Of a stretch of DNA of 64,000 nucleotides, positions 58,001-64,000 are shown in pieces. This DNA comes from Rhinopomastus cyanomelas. Its lineage: Eukaryota; Chordata; Aves; Bucerotiformes; Rhinopomastidae. The stretch is taken from NCBI GenBank assembly GCA_013400115.1, contig VXBP01003843.1, forward strand, positions 124,001 to 188,000. Direction: 5' to 3'. The notes below the pieces were generated by a model. It was not told where the DNA came from. It was given only the letters and a program-made list of their open reading frames with translations, and did not search any database. The translations under genes and the position numbers were made by a program. Each line of letters starts with the position of its first letter. Position 1 is the stretch's first letter.

Positions 58001-59463
58001 GTGTATGTCTACTAATGAGCTATTACAGCAGATTAATGTACTTGGCCATGGGAAAACTTGCATTTGACCTCCAATTCCCCATGTATATTTTTGTTTCACT
58101 AGAACTAACAGTGGTTTAATACTGAGTAAAAGACTACTCAAGCCCTTTTCTCTGTTCAAATGGTGATGAAAGAGGCTTCTTTGCCTTTTACTAGAAGCAG
58201 AAGACACGAGTACTTTCACAAGAAAATGACCAGAAACCCTTTGAGAACTTCCCAAACAGCCTTTGAAGGGCTCCAAACTAAACTGGAGTGTTCCCCAGTT
58301 CAGGCTTTGCACATACTGGTTTCCCATCCAAAATGAAGCAGGCCCAGAAAGCATTCTTGTCTTACCAGGGAAAGAGCGTTCCTGTTTCTCTATTTGCCCT
58401 GCTCACCTCTGGCAGTGACTGAGTCTGACAGTGTGCTTGCTGGGAAAAGAATCTAAGGAGACACAATTTATCACATTCTGGCATGCAAAATCTTCAGTCT
58501 TCTTTCAAAAGACAAAACCAATTCCATCTAGTGGAAGGAGTGAAAAAGATTTATGTGTTCTTGTCACCATGAAGGACAAAAACCATGCACGTTCCTGCTT
58601 TCAACCAGTTTAGACTCTGTCAAAGCTGCCCCTTGCACAGCTACAGTTAAGAGTTGTCACTGTGTATCTAAGCCATTGCTTCAGATCTGTTTTAATAATA
58701 TAAAAAAAGATTCTGCTGCTTAGTCCAAGCTGCATTCAAAAATGTTGAAAATGGGGCATTTAGGTTTTTAGAATCACAGAACCATTTATGCTGGAGAGAA
58801 CTTCAGGACTTGTAGACAACTCCAAAATTAGATCACATCATGGCCTTGTCTAGTAGTTTCGAGTGCCTCCAAGGTATGGAAATCAAACAGCTTCCCTGGG
58901 CAGCCTGTTCCAGGCTTTGATCATCCTCAGATAATTGGTTGCTGGAGCTTTTAACCATCCCATGACAGTACATTGCTAAAGTAACTTAGAATTTTTCAGG
59001 TTGGTCATACAAAGCAGAAGTGTGTGGTTAATTGAAGAATTGTTTTCCACATATGCCTTTTTTGGCTCACTTTATGTATGTATATGTACTCTTAACATGC
59101 TTGTATCTAAATAGTCCAATCTTGTTCCAGAGATCAATGGTGACTGGAAAAAGGCTGAAGCTGTCTGGACTAAAATTCAAGAAGAAAATGTTGTTCCTAG
59201 AGAGAAAACACTAACCTTGCTGGCTGATATACTTGAGAAAAATGGCCAGGTTGTTCCATTTGAGATACCCAAGGTAACTGGAGTCTGACTTTCCTAGCTA
59301 ACAGCAACATTGCATGTATGTCCTTCCATTAAAAACAAATAGCATTACAGTGACTTAAATGACTTGATTTTAAAGGTCAGAAGAGAAGAAACCAGAAGTT
59401 CAAAAGTTTCTGAGACGAAAAGCAGAAGAATAATGATGCTTTGCAAGCAAAATAATCCAAAAG
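20297..59463 (+). CDS. LRPPRC: LRPPRC, mitochondrial leucine-rich PPR protein (29 exons, 3' end outside window)
   Basis: LRPPRC is a mitochondrial-matrix PPR RNA-binding protein that, with SLIRP, stabilises and supports polyadenylation and translation of mitochondrial mRNAs. Human loss-of-function causes French-Canadian Leigh-type COX deficiency. Twenty-nine coding exons were placed using GT/AG sites, phase continuity and similarity to the vertebrate protein; they total 3100 bases and end in phase 1, consistent at every junction. The N-terminus is an Ala/Leu/Arg-rich, acid-free mitochondrial presequence. Conserved landmarks include VRKTGRIPKSLL, VTYQRLIAAYCN, EPGPDTYLSLLN, LIDSMSDSEV, NMQKALEVKAKYEPDMV and LHDLFFAFLQT. 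The human protein is 1394 residues; about 1033 are covered here, so roughly nine more exons should lie to the right. Introns carry CR1 pieces and a SINE-like element but no exon is interrupted. Span given is from the initiator ATG to the last exon supported. Confidence 0.92.
22142..22325 (+). mobile_element. tRNA-Lys-like head fused to a CR1 3' tail: CR1-mobilised SINE candidate
   Basis: Bases 22142-22214 resemble tRNA-Lys(CTT). A perfect A box TGGCTCAGTTGG (22149-22160) and a good B box GGTTTGAGCCC (22194-22204) have the right spacing for an internal pol III promoter. The acceptor stem no longer pairs, so it is not a working tRNA. A ~45-base linker leads to GATGATCTTTCGAGGTCCCT and ATTCTGTG, the CR1 3' end (22270-22325), which CR1 reverse transcriptase is believed to recognise. 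This two-part structure is that of avian tRNA/CR1 SINEs. It sits in LRPPRC intron 1. Confidence 0.75.
22430..23070 (+). mobile_element. old, degenerate CR1 fragment in LRPPRC intron 1
   Basis: Diverged CR1 sequence: CTCAGTACTGGAGCCTGCTC with ATTTTTATCAGTGATGTGAA corresponds to the CR1 QGSVLGPVLFNIFISDL region, and later GGCTGCACCTCAAATTCTGG and AGAAGGGCAGCACAG to the RPHLEYCVQFW region. Many stops; no tail seen before exon 2. Confidence 0.65.
23130..23332 (+). CDS. LRPPRC: LRPPRC exon 2
   Basis: Acceptor TTTGAGCAG|A, donor ACAG|GTAAGG, entering in phase 2 and leaving in phase 1. It encodes the variable post-presequence segment, then the conserved FDWAFNRLNTSVRKTGRIPK block that starts the PPR region. 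Confidence 0.92.
25408..25530 (+). CDS. LRPPRC: LRPPRC exon 3
   Basis: Acceptor CTTGCAG|GG, donor AATGG|GTATG; phase 1 to phase 1. Encodes TLLLLRSCGALLPE and ELAHMIWEKMKEMG, matching the family. Confidence 0.93.
26217..26338 (+). CDS. LRPPRC: LRPPRC exon 4
   Basis: Acceptor CCTTAG|GT, donor ATCGG|GTGGGT (a less common but acceptable donor). Encodes VYDTSHYNALLQVYLQNEH and FLARMEEANVQPNR, a canonical PPR motif. Ends in phase 0. Confidence 0.93.
26419..26477 (+). CDS. LRPPRC: LRPPRC exon 5
   Basis: Short 59-base exon after an 80-base intron. Acceptor CTCTAG|GTT, donor GCGAG|GTATTC. Encodes VTYQRLIAAYCNEGDIEGA of the PPR array; ends in phase 2. Confidence 0.92.
27135..27221 (+). CDS. LRPPRC: LRPPRC exon 6
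   Basis: Acceptor TTTTGCAG|T, donor CGGG|GTAATA. Encodes KILGFMKSKDLPITEAVFSS then LVKGHARSG, a PPR motif. Phase 2 to phase 2. Confidence 0.93.
27669..27795 (+). CDS. LRPPRC: LRPPRC exon 7
   Basis: Acceptor TTTTAG|AG, donor AGAAG|GTAACA. Encodes MKSAENTLSVMRMAGVEPGP and DTYLSLLNVYAENGDADS, a complete PPR motif; ends in phase 0. Confidence 0.93.
28694..28838 (+). CDS. LRPPRC: LRPPRC exon 8
   Basis: Acceptor TTAACAG|ACC, donor CCAG|GTATGC. Encodes TVEEIEKTEGYLMDRILMQV then IFSLAKAGYPQYI; ends in phase 1 so that GAT (D) spans the junction with exon 9. Confidence 0.92.
29364..29506 (+). CDS. LRPPRC: LRPPRC exon 9
   Basis: Acceptor TCGCCAG|AT, donor CATG|GTATGC. Encodes AMNLCLTLITHGFEDISFRI and RGSFFLQHCVNRDM; ends in phase 0. 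Confidence 0.92.
29788..29893 (+). CDS. LRPPRC: LRPPRC exon 10
   Basis: Acceptor TTGCAG|CCT, donor TCAG|GTACTC. Encodes PVSKLKQYCNELKEAKMHSA and FVLRCALEANRS; ends in phase 1. An 81-base intron follows. Confidence 0.92.
29975..30082 (+). CDS. LRPPRC: LRPPRC exon 11
   Basis: Acceptor TTTTCAG|CC, donor AAAG|GTCAGT. Encodes ALAIDIMKMMKEEGLPLRPH and YCWPLLVGFQKENN, a PPR motif; phase 1. Followed by a 5.1-kb intron. Confidence 0.93.
30083..35188 (+). other. LRPPRC: LRPPRC intron 11
   Basis: 5.1-kb intron, one of the largest here. It holds a CR1 (32.69-33.40 kb) and an unidentified minus-strand open stretch (31.26-31.66 kb). I saw no additional LRPPRC exon; the PPR coding phase runs directly from exon 11 to exon 12. 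Confidence 0.7.
32695..33398 (+). mobile_element. CR1 LINE 3' fragment in intron 11
   Basis: Starts in the RT C-terminal region (RDLGVLIDRKMNMSPQCGQ), continues through HHEYCVQFWAPEY-type, YEERLKELGLFSLRKRRL and FISLYNYLKG, and ends in the tail TTGATGATCTTTTCCAACC and GATTCTGTG near 33395. Same orientation as the gene; frameshifted. Confidence 0.9.
35189..35307 (+). CDS. LRPPRC: LRPPRC exon 12
   Basis: Acceptor CCCTAG|GT, donor GAAG|GTGAGT. Encodes IFEVLKVMHELGVELDAETY and TDYVFKAFADSETAR; ends in phase 0. Confidence 0.93.
35831..35924 (+). CDS. LRPPRC: LRPPRC exon 13
   Basis: Acceptor ATCCCTAG|AAA, donor CTGT|GTAAGT. Encodes KNGCLFETVVFRVAEIRYEA and AHGRLDNVLSL, aligning with the ENGCLSDSDMF region of the human protein. 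Ends in phase 1. Confidence 0.88.
36957..37026 (+). CDS. LRPPRC: LRPPRC exon 14
   Basis: Acceptor TTCACAG|TG, donor AGAAG|GTAAGG. Encodes SSSSTTFLDHRQFRNSLILG then FR, matching the conserved LLLGFRR end; phase 2. Confidence 0.88.
37217..37275 (-). mobile_element. CR1 tail remnant
   Basis: TCGTATAGTGTCATTGGATT through TTGGAAAGGACCTTTAAGATCATC is an old inverted CR1 3' end in intron 14. It is short and diverged. Confidence 0.5.
38494..38521 (+). CDS. LRPPRC: LRPPRC exon 15 (28-base microexon)
   Basis: Acceptor CTCTTCAG|C, donor CAAG|GTAAGT. Only 28 bases, encoding SDDVQLWSK after the split codon, aligning with the human MNINLWSE segment. It restores phase 0 before exon 16, which supports it despite its size. 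Confidence 0.82.
40695..40752 (+). CDS. LRPPRC: LRPPRC exon 16
   Basis: Acceptor CACCAG|ATA, donor GCTG|GTAGAG. Encodes ITELLFKDGRYCLTPPGPA, matching the conserved ITELLYKDGRYC block; ends in phase 1. Confidence 0.92.
41857..41963 (+). CDS. LRPPRC: LRPPRC exon 17
   Basis: Acceptor TTCCACAG|TA, donor AGATG|GTAGTG. Encodes AGYFIYLLIDSMSDSEVRAK and EERLRQYFHQLQKM, almost identical to the vertebrate consensus; ends in phase 0. Confidence 0.95.
42168..42245 (+). CDS. LRPPRC: LRPPRC exon 18
   Basis: Acceptor GGTACAG|CAT, donor TTAAG|GTCTGT. Encodes HIVIPTTLCSGICRLLDSSQ and VPELIK; phase 0 at both ends. Confidence 0.9.
42587..42640 (+). CDS. LRPPRC: LRPPRC exon 19
   Basis: Acceptor TTTTTAG|GAG, donor AGCA|GTAAGT. 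Eighteen codons (EARLLAHKESPATNGIPA) in a poorly conserved part; phase 0 at both ends, so skipping would keep the frame. Confidence 0.8.
43040..43476 (+). mobile_element. CR1 LINE 3' fragment in intron 19
   Basis: Begins in the ORF2 end (YVERLRELDLFSMEMRRLRG), then GSGCELKCRRFHINVTRNFF, and ends with the tail TTGGACTGGATGATCTTTAG, CCAATCCC and ATTCTATG at about 43475. One in-frame TAG (about 43312) is visible. Confidence 0.9.
44018..44131 (+). CDS. LRPPRC: LRPPRC exon 20
   Basis: Acceptor CATTTAG|GGT, donor AGAG|GTATCT. Encodes ADASALEKKLEKRKAEDQPV and GVLKQLIHALCGEE; phase 0 at both ends. Confidence 0.9.
44396..44484 (+). mobile_element. CR1 3' tail abutting the exon 21 acceptor
   Basis: TCCTGCTCTGGCAGGGGGAT, GGATGGTCTTTCGAGGTCCC, TTCCAACCCC and ATTCCATGATTC form a clean CR1 tail ending at 44481-44484. 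The acceptor of LRPPRC exon 21 follows after only CTTTTTCAG. Confidence 0.88.
44491..44621 (+). CDS. LRPPRC: LRPPRC exon 21
   Basis: Acceptor CCTTTTTCAG|AAT, donor AAGC|GTAAGT. Encodes NMQKALEVKAKYEPDMVVSG and YAALIDLCCRHDNVEEAM, a strongly conserved PPR motif; ends in phase 2. A CR1 tail lies directly upstream of the acceptor. Confidence 0.94.
45684..45769 (+). CDS. LRPPRC: LRPPRC exon 22
   Basis: Acceptor ATTTCTAG|C, donor AGAAG|GTAATG. Encodes FPRNSTVALDTGKYVALVEV and LVKHGRLE; ends in phase 1. Confidence 0.92.
47322..47526 (+). CDS. LRPPRC: LRPPRC exon 23
   Basis: Acceptor CATTGTAG|AT, donor GAAAA|GTAAGT. At 205 bases it is the longest exon here. Encodes AINILTEMKEKDVPILDRTV, LRILNAAAMRGEVEVVNRLH and APLIAVHLEK, a PPR pair; ends in phase 2. 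Confidence 0.94.
48800..50210 (-). mobile_element. CR1 LINE ORF2 fragment in intron 23, antisense to LRPPRC
   Basis: The minus strand carries CR1 ORF2: an endonuclease-region open stretch (49401-50096, with VTVGVCYRPPDQQKQADEA and SDHEAIELKI) and, after a frame break, an RT stretch (48732-49343, with GNIIPIFKKGRKEEPG and NYRPVSLTSVPGKIMEQILL). It stops just past the PGKIMEQ motif, so the RT active site and tail are lost. Inactive. Confidence 0.87.
50978..51102 (+). CDS. LRPPRC: LRPPRC exon 24
   Basis: Acceptor TTCCTCAAG|GGAT, donor AAAG|GTTAGT. Encodes DDTSAALEALISCYKKYGKI and YCRLIEKGDTELLQK; ends in phase 1. The acceptor has AAG rather than CAG but the phase and alignment fit. Confidence 0.9.
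51481..51587 (+). CDS. LRPPRC: LRPPRC exon 25
   Basis: Acceptor CTCTCTCTAG|TT, donor TGAG|GTAGGA. Encodes SEFISRERGEMMALHDLFFA then FLQTEKYKEARKVIE; ends in phase 0. Confidence 0.94.
51979..52011. repeat. (TC)n dinucleotide microsatellite
   Basis: An uninterrupted TC run of about 33 bases in intron 25, preceded by a less pure CTTTCTTC stretch. Probably length-polymorphic. Confidence 0.9.
52714..52757 (+). mobile_element. CR1 tail remnant
   Basis: CATGATCTTTTAGGTCCCTT, CCAATCCC, TTATGG and TTCTGTGATTC form the last ~45 bases of a CR1. Confidence 0.65.
53640..54048 (+). mobile_element. CR1 LINE 3' fragment in intron 25
   Basis: Starts near CTCATGAGGAGAGGCTGAGG, includes GSGCKLEHRRFHIKMRRNFF and ETFKTRLDMLLCDWI, and ends with the GGATGATCTTTTGAGGTCTC tail and TTCTGTG. 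Sense orientation, diverged. Confidence 0.88.
57142..57210 (+). CDS. LRPPRC: LRPPRC exon 26
   Basis: Acceptor GTTACAG|ACC, donor ATCAG|GTATGT. Encodes TPGLRAQSGRLQWFAERCIA then NNQ; phase 0 at both ends. Confidence 0.93.
57445..57535 (+). CDS. LRPPRC: LRPPRC exon 27
   Basis: Acceptor TTTTTGAAG|ATG, donor TGTG|GTAAGT. Encodes MEILEHLVELTQNLFECDRD and EMYYYLLQLC; ends in phase 1. Confidence 0.92.
58768..58930 (-). mobile_element. diverged CR1 3' remnant
   Basis: TAGAATCACAGAACCATTTA followed by an inverted tail-like region and GGGCAGCCTGTTCCAGGC is an old reverse-strand CR1 end in intron 27. Confidence 0.6.
59131..59273 (+). CDS. LRPPRC: LRPPRC exon 28
   Basis: Acceptor TTGTTCCAG|AG, donor CCAAG|GTAACT. 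Encodes INGDWKKAEAVWTKIQEENV and VPREKTLTLLADILEKNG, then VPFEIPK; ends in phase 0. Confidence 0.94.
59376..59463 (+). CDS. LRPPRC: LRPPRC exon 29 (last exon supported in window)
   Basis: Acceptor ATTTTAAAG|GTC, donor AAAAG|GTAAAC. It encodes VRREETRSSKVSETKSRR then IMMLCKQNNPK, in phase with exon 28 and ending in phase 1. The end aligns with the human segment LIACRLNQKKG, while the start is poorly conserved. The short 102-base intron and matching phase support it. The next conserved exon (starting AYDIF in human) is not seen before the window ends. Confidence 0.65.
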
Positions 59464-59812
59464 GTAAACTGAAAACACTTGCCTTTCTTCCCCTTCAACA
59501 CTAATTTTAAGACTTCGACTAATTATAGAGCAACAGATGCTGTTCTGTGGTTCTTCTCGTGCTATTGTGTGAATACAATATTCTAGACTTTCAAATGTAT
59601 CCATTAAACACCAGAAATTAAATTTATGTCCAGGATTGGTGCTAAAGTAGTCGTTTTTAAGATTCCTGGAAAGTTTAGCATTTTGCTCACAACAGGTATG
59701 CTGTAAGGCAAGAGAAGTGTAGTGAGGGGGAAGATTTAGACCAGGTAAATTAGCTGGATTGTGTTTATGGGGAGACAGTTACCTATTAAAAGAAGTTGGT
59801 CAGAGACTTCAT

Positions 59813-60415
59813 AGAACCATAGAATCATTAGTAATTGGAAGTGACCTCGAAAGATCATCCAGTCCAATCCCCCTGCCACAGCAGGATCACCTAGACCAAG
59901 CCATACAGTCATTTAAGGTTAGAAGGGACCATGGGATCATCCAGTTCCAACTCCCCTGCCATGGGCAGGGACACCTCACCCTAGATCAGGCTGGCCAGAG
60001 CCTCATCCAGCCCAGCCTTAAACACCTCCAAGAATGGGGCCCTCCACCACGTTCCTGGGCAACCCATTCCAGGCTCTCGCCACTCTCACAGTGAAAAACT
60101 TCCTCCTCACATCCAGTCTAAATCTACCCATCTCCTCCAGCTTTGCTCCATTCCCCCTAGTCCTGTCACTACCTGATGTCCTAAAAAGTCCCTCCCCAGC
60201 CTTTTTGTAGGCCCCCTTCAGATACTGGAAGGCCACAATAAGGTCACCTTGGAGCCTCTTCTCCAGGCTGAATGAGTCTGGCCTCATATGTGCTCCAGCC
60301 TTCTGCTCATCCTCGTGGCCCTCCTCTGCACTCGCTCCAGCATGTCCACATTTTTCTTCTAATAAGGGCTCCAGAACTGGACGCAGTACTCCAGGTGGGG
60401 TCTTGTCTTTGCCCC
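59813..60415 (-). mobile_element. two adjacent reverse CR1 ends
   Basis: A first inverted CR1 tail (TAGAACCATAGAATCATTAG to CACCTAGACCAAG, about 59813-59905) is followed at once by a second inverted CR1 (59905-60415). The second encodes on the minus strand the FSLEKRLQGDLIVAFQYLKG and LDVRRKFFTVRVARAWNGLP stretches. Two tails in a row mean two insertions. Confidence 0.85.
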
Positions 60416-61956
60416 TGTTTTTGAAGCTTTCATAATAAGGTCAGATGTTGTTCTGAAGTGTGCTTCAGGTACCTTATTTAAGCTGTAGATTTGACAAATT
60501 TAATAGATGAGGACGAATGAGATGGGGCTGTGTGATGGAGATAATTGTTGCTCTCTTCCTATCTGTTAGTCTGTTTTCTGTTTGGCAGTGTTACAGGGAT
60601 GTTTACTTTCATTTGAAGGGAGGGTTCACTGTGTTGTAGTGTCTTTAGCTTCTTTACAAGTAAGATTAACGTTGTCTTTGTCTCTTGGTAGAATTTGTAA
60701 ATTAATAAAAAATGAGAAACGAGCAGCCCTTCTATACAAACTTCCCTGCCTCAGATGAAAACAAAATTTTATGTCTGGGTATTCGCCTTCATGTACAGAA
60801 AGGAGAAAGGTGCTTCGGTGCCATTCCTTTGGCTTAGCCTGTGTTCAATCCATTCCTTCTATCCGTTGTGTCCCAAGACAGACTGATAATATCAGGATTG
60901 GCATTACTGGGGCTTTCAAAAGTCAGTCCATTCCTAGGGTTTGCCAAGGTGCAGAGTGCTTGAATACTCTGGATGTCCTGATTTACTTGGCCTATGCTAT
61001 GACATATAGCTAGGTTTCTCACTTGAAAGCAGATTAGATAATAGAATTAAATAAATTTACAGTGTTTAACTTTGCTGGATGAGAAGGACTTAAAAATTGT
61101 ATCAGTGTCTTTTACGTTTTGGATGCTGAGTACTTAAAGGTTTAAGGTTCTAAAAGAAGACCATCTGTTGTTCACTCTTCTGTTGTTAGTGAAGTGACCT
61201 CATAGGTTTGTTCAGCTGCAGAAACGGTGATTAGGAGTTTAAAGTGGAGTCTGGGTTTCCTATATATAGGGAGTGCAATCCCGTGTTACAAATGTAAATT
61301 TCAGGATCTTCTGTACTGCGGCTAAATTCTTCATGCTGCTAAATTTTGGGAATCAGAAGGAAACGAGAAAAGCAGAAACATGTTCAATAAAAAGCAGGCA
61401 AAATTAATGGAATACTTTTTATAACACTGTTTCTAGACAAATATCTTGTGCCTTTAATATCACAAATGATCCCGTGGAGAGCAGGAGGAAGCTGCATATG
61501 CTGTGGACCTTGCAGGGAGGCTAGTTTAAAAGAAAAATGTAAGGTGTAATTGCAAACAGTCTGTGATAATACATGAGACTGAACTTACCTGTGAATTTCT
61601 GCAGTATTTGGGAGGAGGACTAGAGCTGTTGTTAGTGCAGAGAGAAAATACAGATGTTGGGAAAGAGTTCCTCTCTTGTTTGAAACGAGTCCTTTTTGTC
61701 TTAAAAAAATACAAACTGCTCTAAGTTGTTGCTTTTGTGTAAGAGTATTTTGGATTGTGAATGGGATAGTACAGAATAAAACTTAGCTGTCATTAAGAAT
61801 AAATCATTAGCTTTCTGATTGCAAAAAGATTAACTTAATCTAGTTAACTCCTTTCATTAACTTACTGACTCTGTAATGGAGGTGTTTGAGAAATCTATTC
61901 TGTGACATGTCTGCTTTATGCAAAGTCATTTTTCATTCCTCTCTTGATTTCCTCAG

Positions 61957-62037
61957 TGTGAGAACTTAACTCTGGAGGATCTCATTACACATATCCCAAA
62001 CCAACAGTCTACTGCCGAAACAAATGTGGCTGTGTAG
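61957..62037 (+). CDS. candidate alternative terminal exon of LRPPRC
   Basis: Acceptor TTGATTTCCTCAG is followed by 26 open codons starting CENLTLEDLITHIPN and TAG at 62035-62037. Joined to exon 28 (phase 0) this gives a short isoform lacking the C-terminal quarter. Joined to exon 29 (phase 1) it gives three residues and a stop. Tandem AATAAA signals follow at 62403-62412. No homology to the normal protein was recognised; existence is speculative. Confidence 0.3.
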   Translation, partial: CENLTLEDLITHIPNQQSTAETNVAV

Positions 62038-62402
62038 AGAACTGAGGCTTTCTTGGCAAATTGTCACTTCACTAACAGATCTTTCTGCTTGAAGTAGCTG
62101 GTATAGCTCAGGATGATTTTGAAACCAAGAACATTCTCTTTCGAATGCAGTGCGCTTCAGTAATTTCAGATGTCATCTGGGGAAGTAATGAGCTGACAAT
62201 ACCTGATCCGGGCACGTGCCTCTGTTAGAAACTCATTTGGGTACATTTCAAACATGCTACTCGCACAGATGCGAAAGTAAGTTCAGAAAATAATGTAAAT
62301 AGGATAATTGGTCAGGACTGACAGACACAACAAAGCATCCCAGAACAGGAAAACCAAACCGCAGAAAGATTTGTAGCTCTTTGTCAAACCAGTCATTACA
62401 AA

Positions 62403-62412
62403 AATAAATAAA
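62403..62412 (+). terminator. tandem poly(A) signals
   Basis: AAATAAATAAATG contains two overlapping AATAAA hexamers, followed 20-40 bases later by a T/G-rich stretch (TTCTGTTTTGTGG). This is a credible polyadenylation site on the LRPPRC strand, about 370 bases after the 62035 stop. Confidence 0.45.
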
Positions 62413-63059
62413 TGTTTGTAGAAATTTATATTCTGTTTTGTGGACTGTAATGGTTGATGGGAACATGCTTGACACAATGTCTTATAGTGGCAGGATCCAT
62501 TTCATTACCCAGCCCCTGCAAAGCAACGTTCAAACACAGGGTGAAATCCCACTTCAGCTTGAAGACAGTAGAGTAGGAGTCTCCAAAACAGTAGAATTTA
62601 AACAGACTTTCACGAGCAGGTAAAACAAACCCATCACCAGTCAGTTGCATTGTGTAACTGAGTAGTTACACTTATGGTAGATGCTACCAGTGAAAGGGGT
62701 TTTGTTTAATGTTGAATGTGATCTACTGGTACCTTGAATTTCAGAGCAGTGGAAGAAAGATCGATCTTTCCCACTAAATTTCAGTGTGAATGCTGGTGTT
62801 CAGTGTCTGAGCTGGCAAGACAGCACATGGGACAGGCCAAGCTTTAACCTCAACATGTGAATGTGGTGGAGGACTTCAGGACCTTTCCTGGATCATCCTG
62901 TCATTTTTTTCATTTGTCTTTTGACTGACAAGCAGTCACTATTGTAATGTCAGACATCAGTGTTAGTCTCTGTCTCTATTGTGTGTGGGAAACTCAGATA
63001 CACAGACATGGATTTAAGTTTTACTGAGATGTTCTTGTGTACGGAACCATCCATAGAAC

Positions 63060-63178
63060 TATAGAGAGAGTCATGGTTTGGGTTGGAAGAGACTTTAAAG
63101 ATCATCCAGTCCCTACCCCCTGCCGTGGACACCTCTCACCACTAGAGCCCTATCCAACCTGGCCTTGAACACTTCTCT
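63060..63178 (-). mobile_element. reverse CR1 3' remnant
   Basis: GTCATGGTTTGGGTTGGAAG, AGATCATCCAGTCCCTACCC and CCAACCTGGCCTTGAACAC are the inverted end of a CR1 subfamily distinct from most others in the window. Confidence 0.8.
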
Positions 63179-64000
63179 TCATGTAACCATATACTTATAT
63201 TAAGTGTAGCTCCATGTGTCCAACGATTGTAGACCATGGAAGGCAACATTAATTCCAATTACCCATTCAGTGAAGAAGAGTTTGTGTGTTATAAATAATG
63301 ATAATGCTGCCCATAGTCATTTTTGTGCCTGCACTTCCAGAGGTTTTAATGTATAATCTGTGCTTGAAGAAGCTTTACGCTTGAAACCAAAAGGCACTTT
63401 AACAGTTTTGGCTTGGAGCACACCAGTTTAAATTCCCACTTTGTAGTCAGTGCTGTTAGCATGACACCACTTCTTGTGACAGCAAGATTCAAACAAGTTG
63501 TCTTCATCTGTAGTTTCCAGAGTATAAGAAGAAACTTAATGCTGAGCTGTGACATTTGTAGTGGTAGACCAAGTATTTCTGCCAAGTTTTGAGGGTTATT
63601 GTTGCTGTAATTAGAATTACATTATATATGATACTAGCAGAACAATTGCTTTGTTTTATTTCAGTAAATGAAATTGGCAATCACAGTGTAGCTGCAAGAA
63701 AGAATTTCTGTCCCTTACCACAGCTTTAACCAGCAAATGCTACAGCTGAGATACGGCGGTTTTGGCTTCGTGTTTGTAGCTGCAGAGTCTCATTTCAGAA
63801 AGTTAGATGACTGAGTTTCAATGTACTTATCACGTACTTTTTCCTTCCCCCTTTTGGGTAACATCTTTTCATACCCTGACAGTTATTGTGAATGCGTGAA
63901 ACGAAACTCTTAATCAGGCAAACGAATGCAGCATCGTTTACTTGTTAAATACCTGTATGTTTGTAAATTGTATGTTTTGTAGAAATCTTGTCTAGCCAAG

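Larger units (their letters stand above)
60420..64000 (+). other. LRPPRC: LRPPRC intron beyond exon 29, to window edge
   Basis: No continuation of the conserved LRPPRC reading frame was found. The stretch holds a candidate alternative terminal exon (61957-62037), tandem AATAAA signals (62403-62412) and a reverse CR1 remnant (63.06-63.18 kb). Confidence 0.5.

Overview
The window looks like nuclear DNA from a bird. The evidence is many copies of CR1 LINEs with the avian 3' tail (GATGATCTTT...GGTCCCTTCCAA...ATTCTRTG), endogenous-retrovirus remnants, short introns, and a multi-exon gene whose translated exons match vertebrate LRPPRC. There are no prokaryotic operons. One ambiguous base (n) lies near 11919. 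The species cannot be named from the sequence alone.

Layout. Positions 1-5.2 kb are accessory: a ~28-bp minisatellite interrupted by a CR1 tail, then a deleted endogenous retrovirus with a 3' LTR. From 5.2 to 6.5 kb are two reverse-strand CR1 fragments. From 6.5 to 14 kb is a small cluster of C2H2 zinc-finger genes made by duplication: a complete-looking 11-finger gene on the minus strand, a finger-less wrecked copy on the minus strand, and an 8-finger copy on the plus strand. The last two lie head to head around a CpG-rich promoter near 11.8 kb. From 14 to 20 kb is a repeat-rich block: a ~70-bp minisatellite, a long reverse CR1, a reverse-strand ERV pol remnant, a CR1 fragment, an ~18-bp minisatellite and a forward CR1.

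From 20.3 kb to the right edge is LRPPRC on the plus strand, the nuclear gene for a mitochondrial PPR protein that with SLIRP stabilises mitochondrial mRNAs. I placed 29 coding exons by splice sites, phase continuity and similarity to the vertebrate protein. They sum to 3100 coding bases (about 1033 residues), so the gene should continue beyond the window for the remaining quarter or so of the protein. Its promoter is a CpG island with NRF1-like, CACGTG and YY1-like sites, as expected for a nuclear-encoded mitochondrial gene.

Most notable observations: (1) a tRNA-Lys-like head joined to a CR1 3' tail in LRPPRC intron 1, the structure of a CR1-mobilised SINE; (2) a CR1 tail ending about 6 bases before the exon 21 acceptor, so the branch point must lie in the transposon; (3) a possible alternative LRPPRC terminal exon near 61957-62037 with tandem poly(A) signals; (4) zinc-finger paralogues in which one protein reads through into sequence that is 3' UTR in the other.
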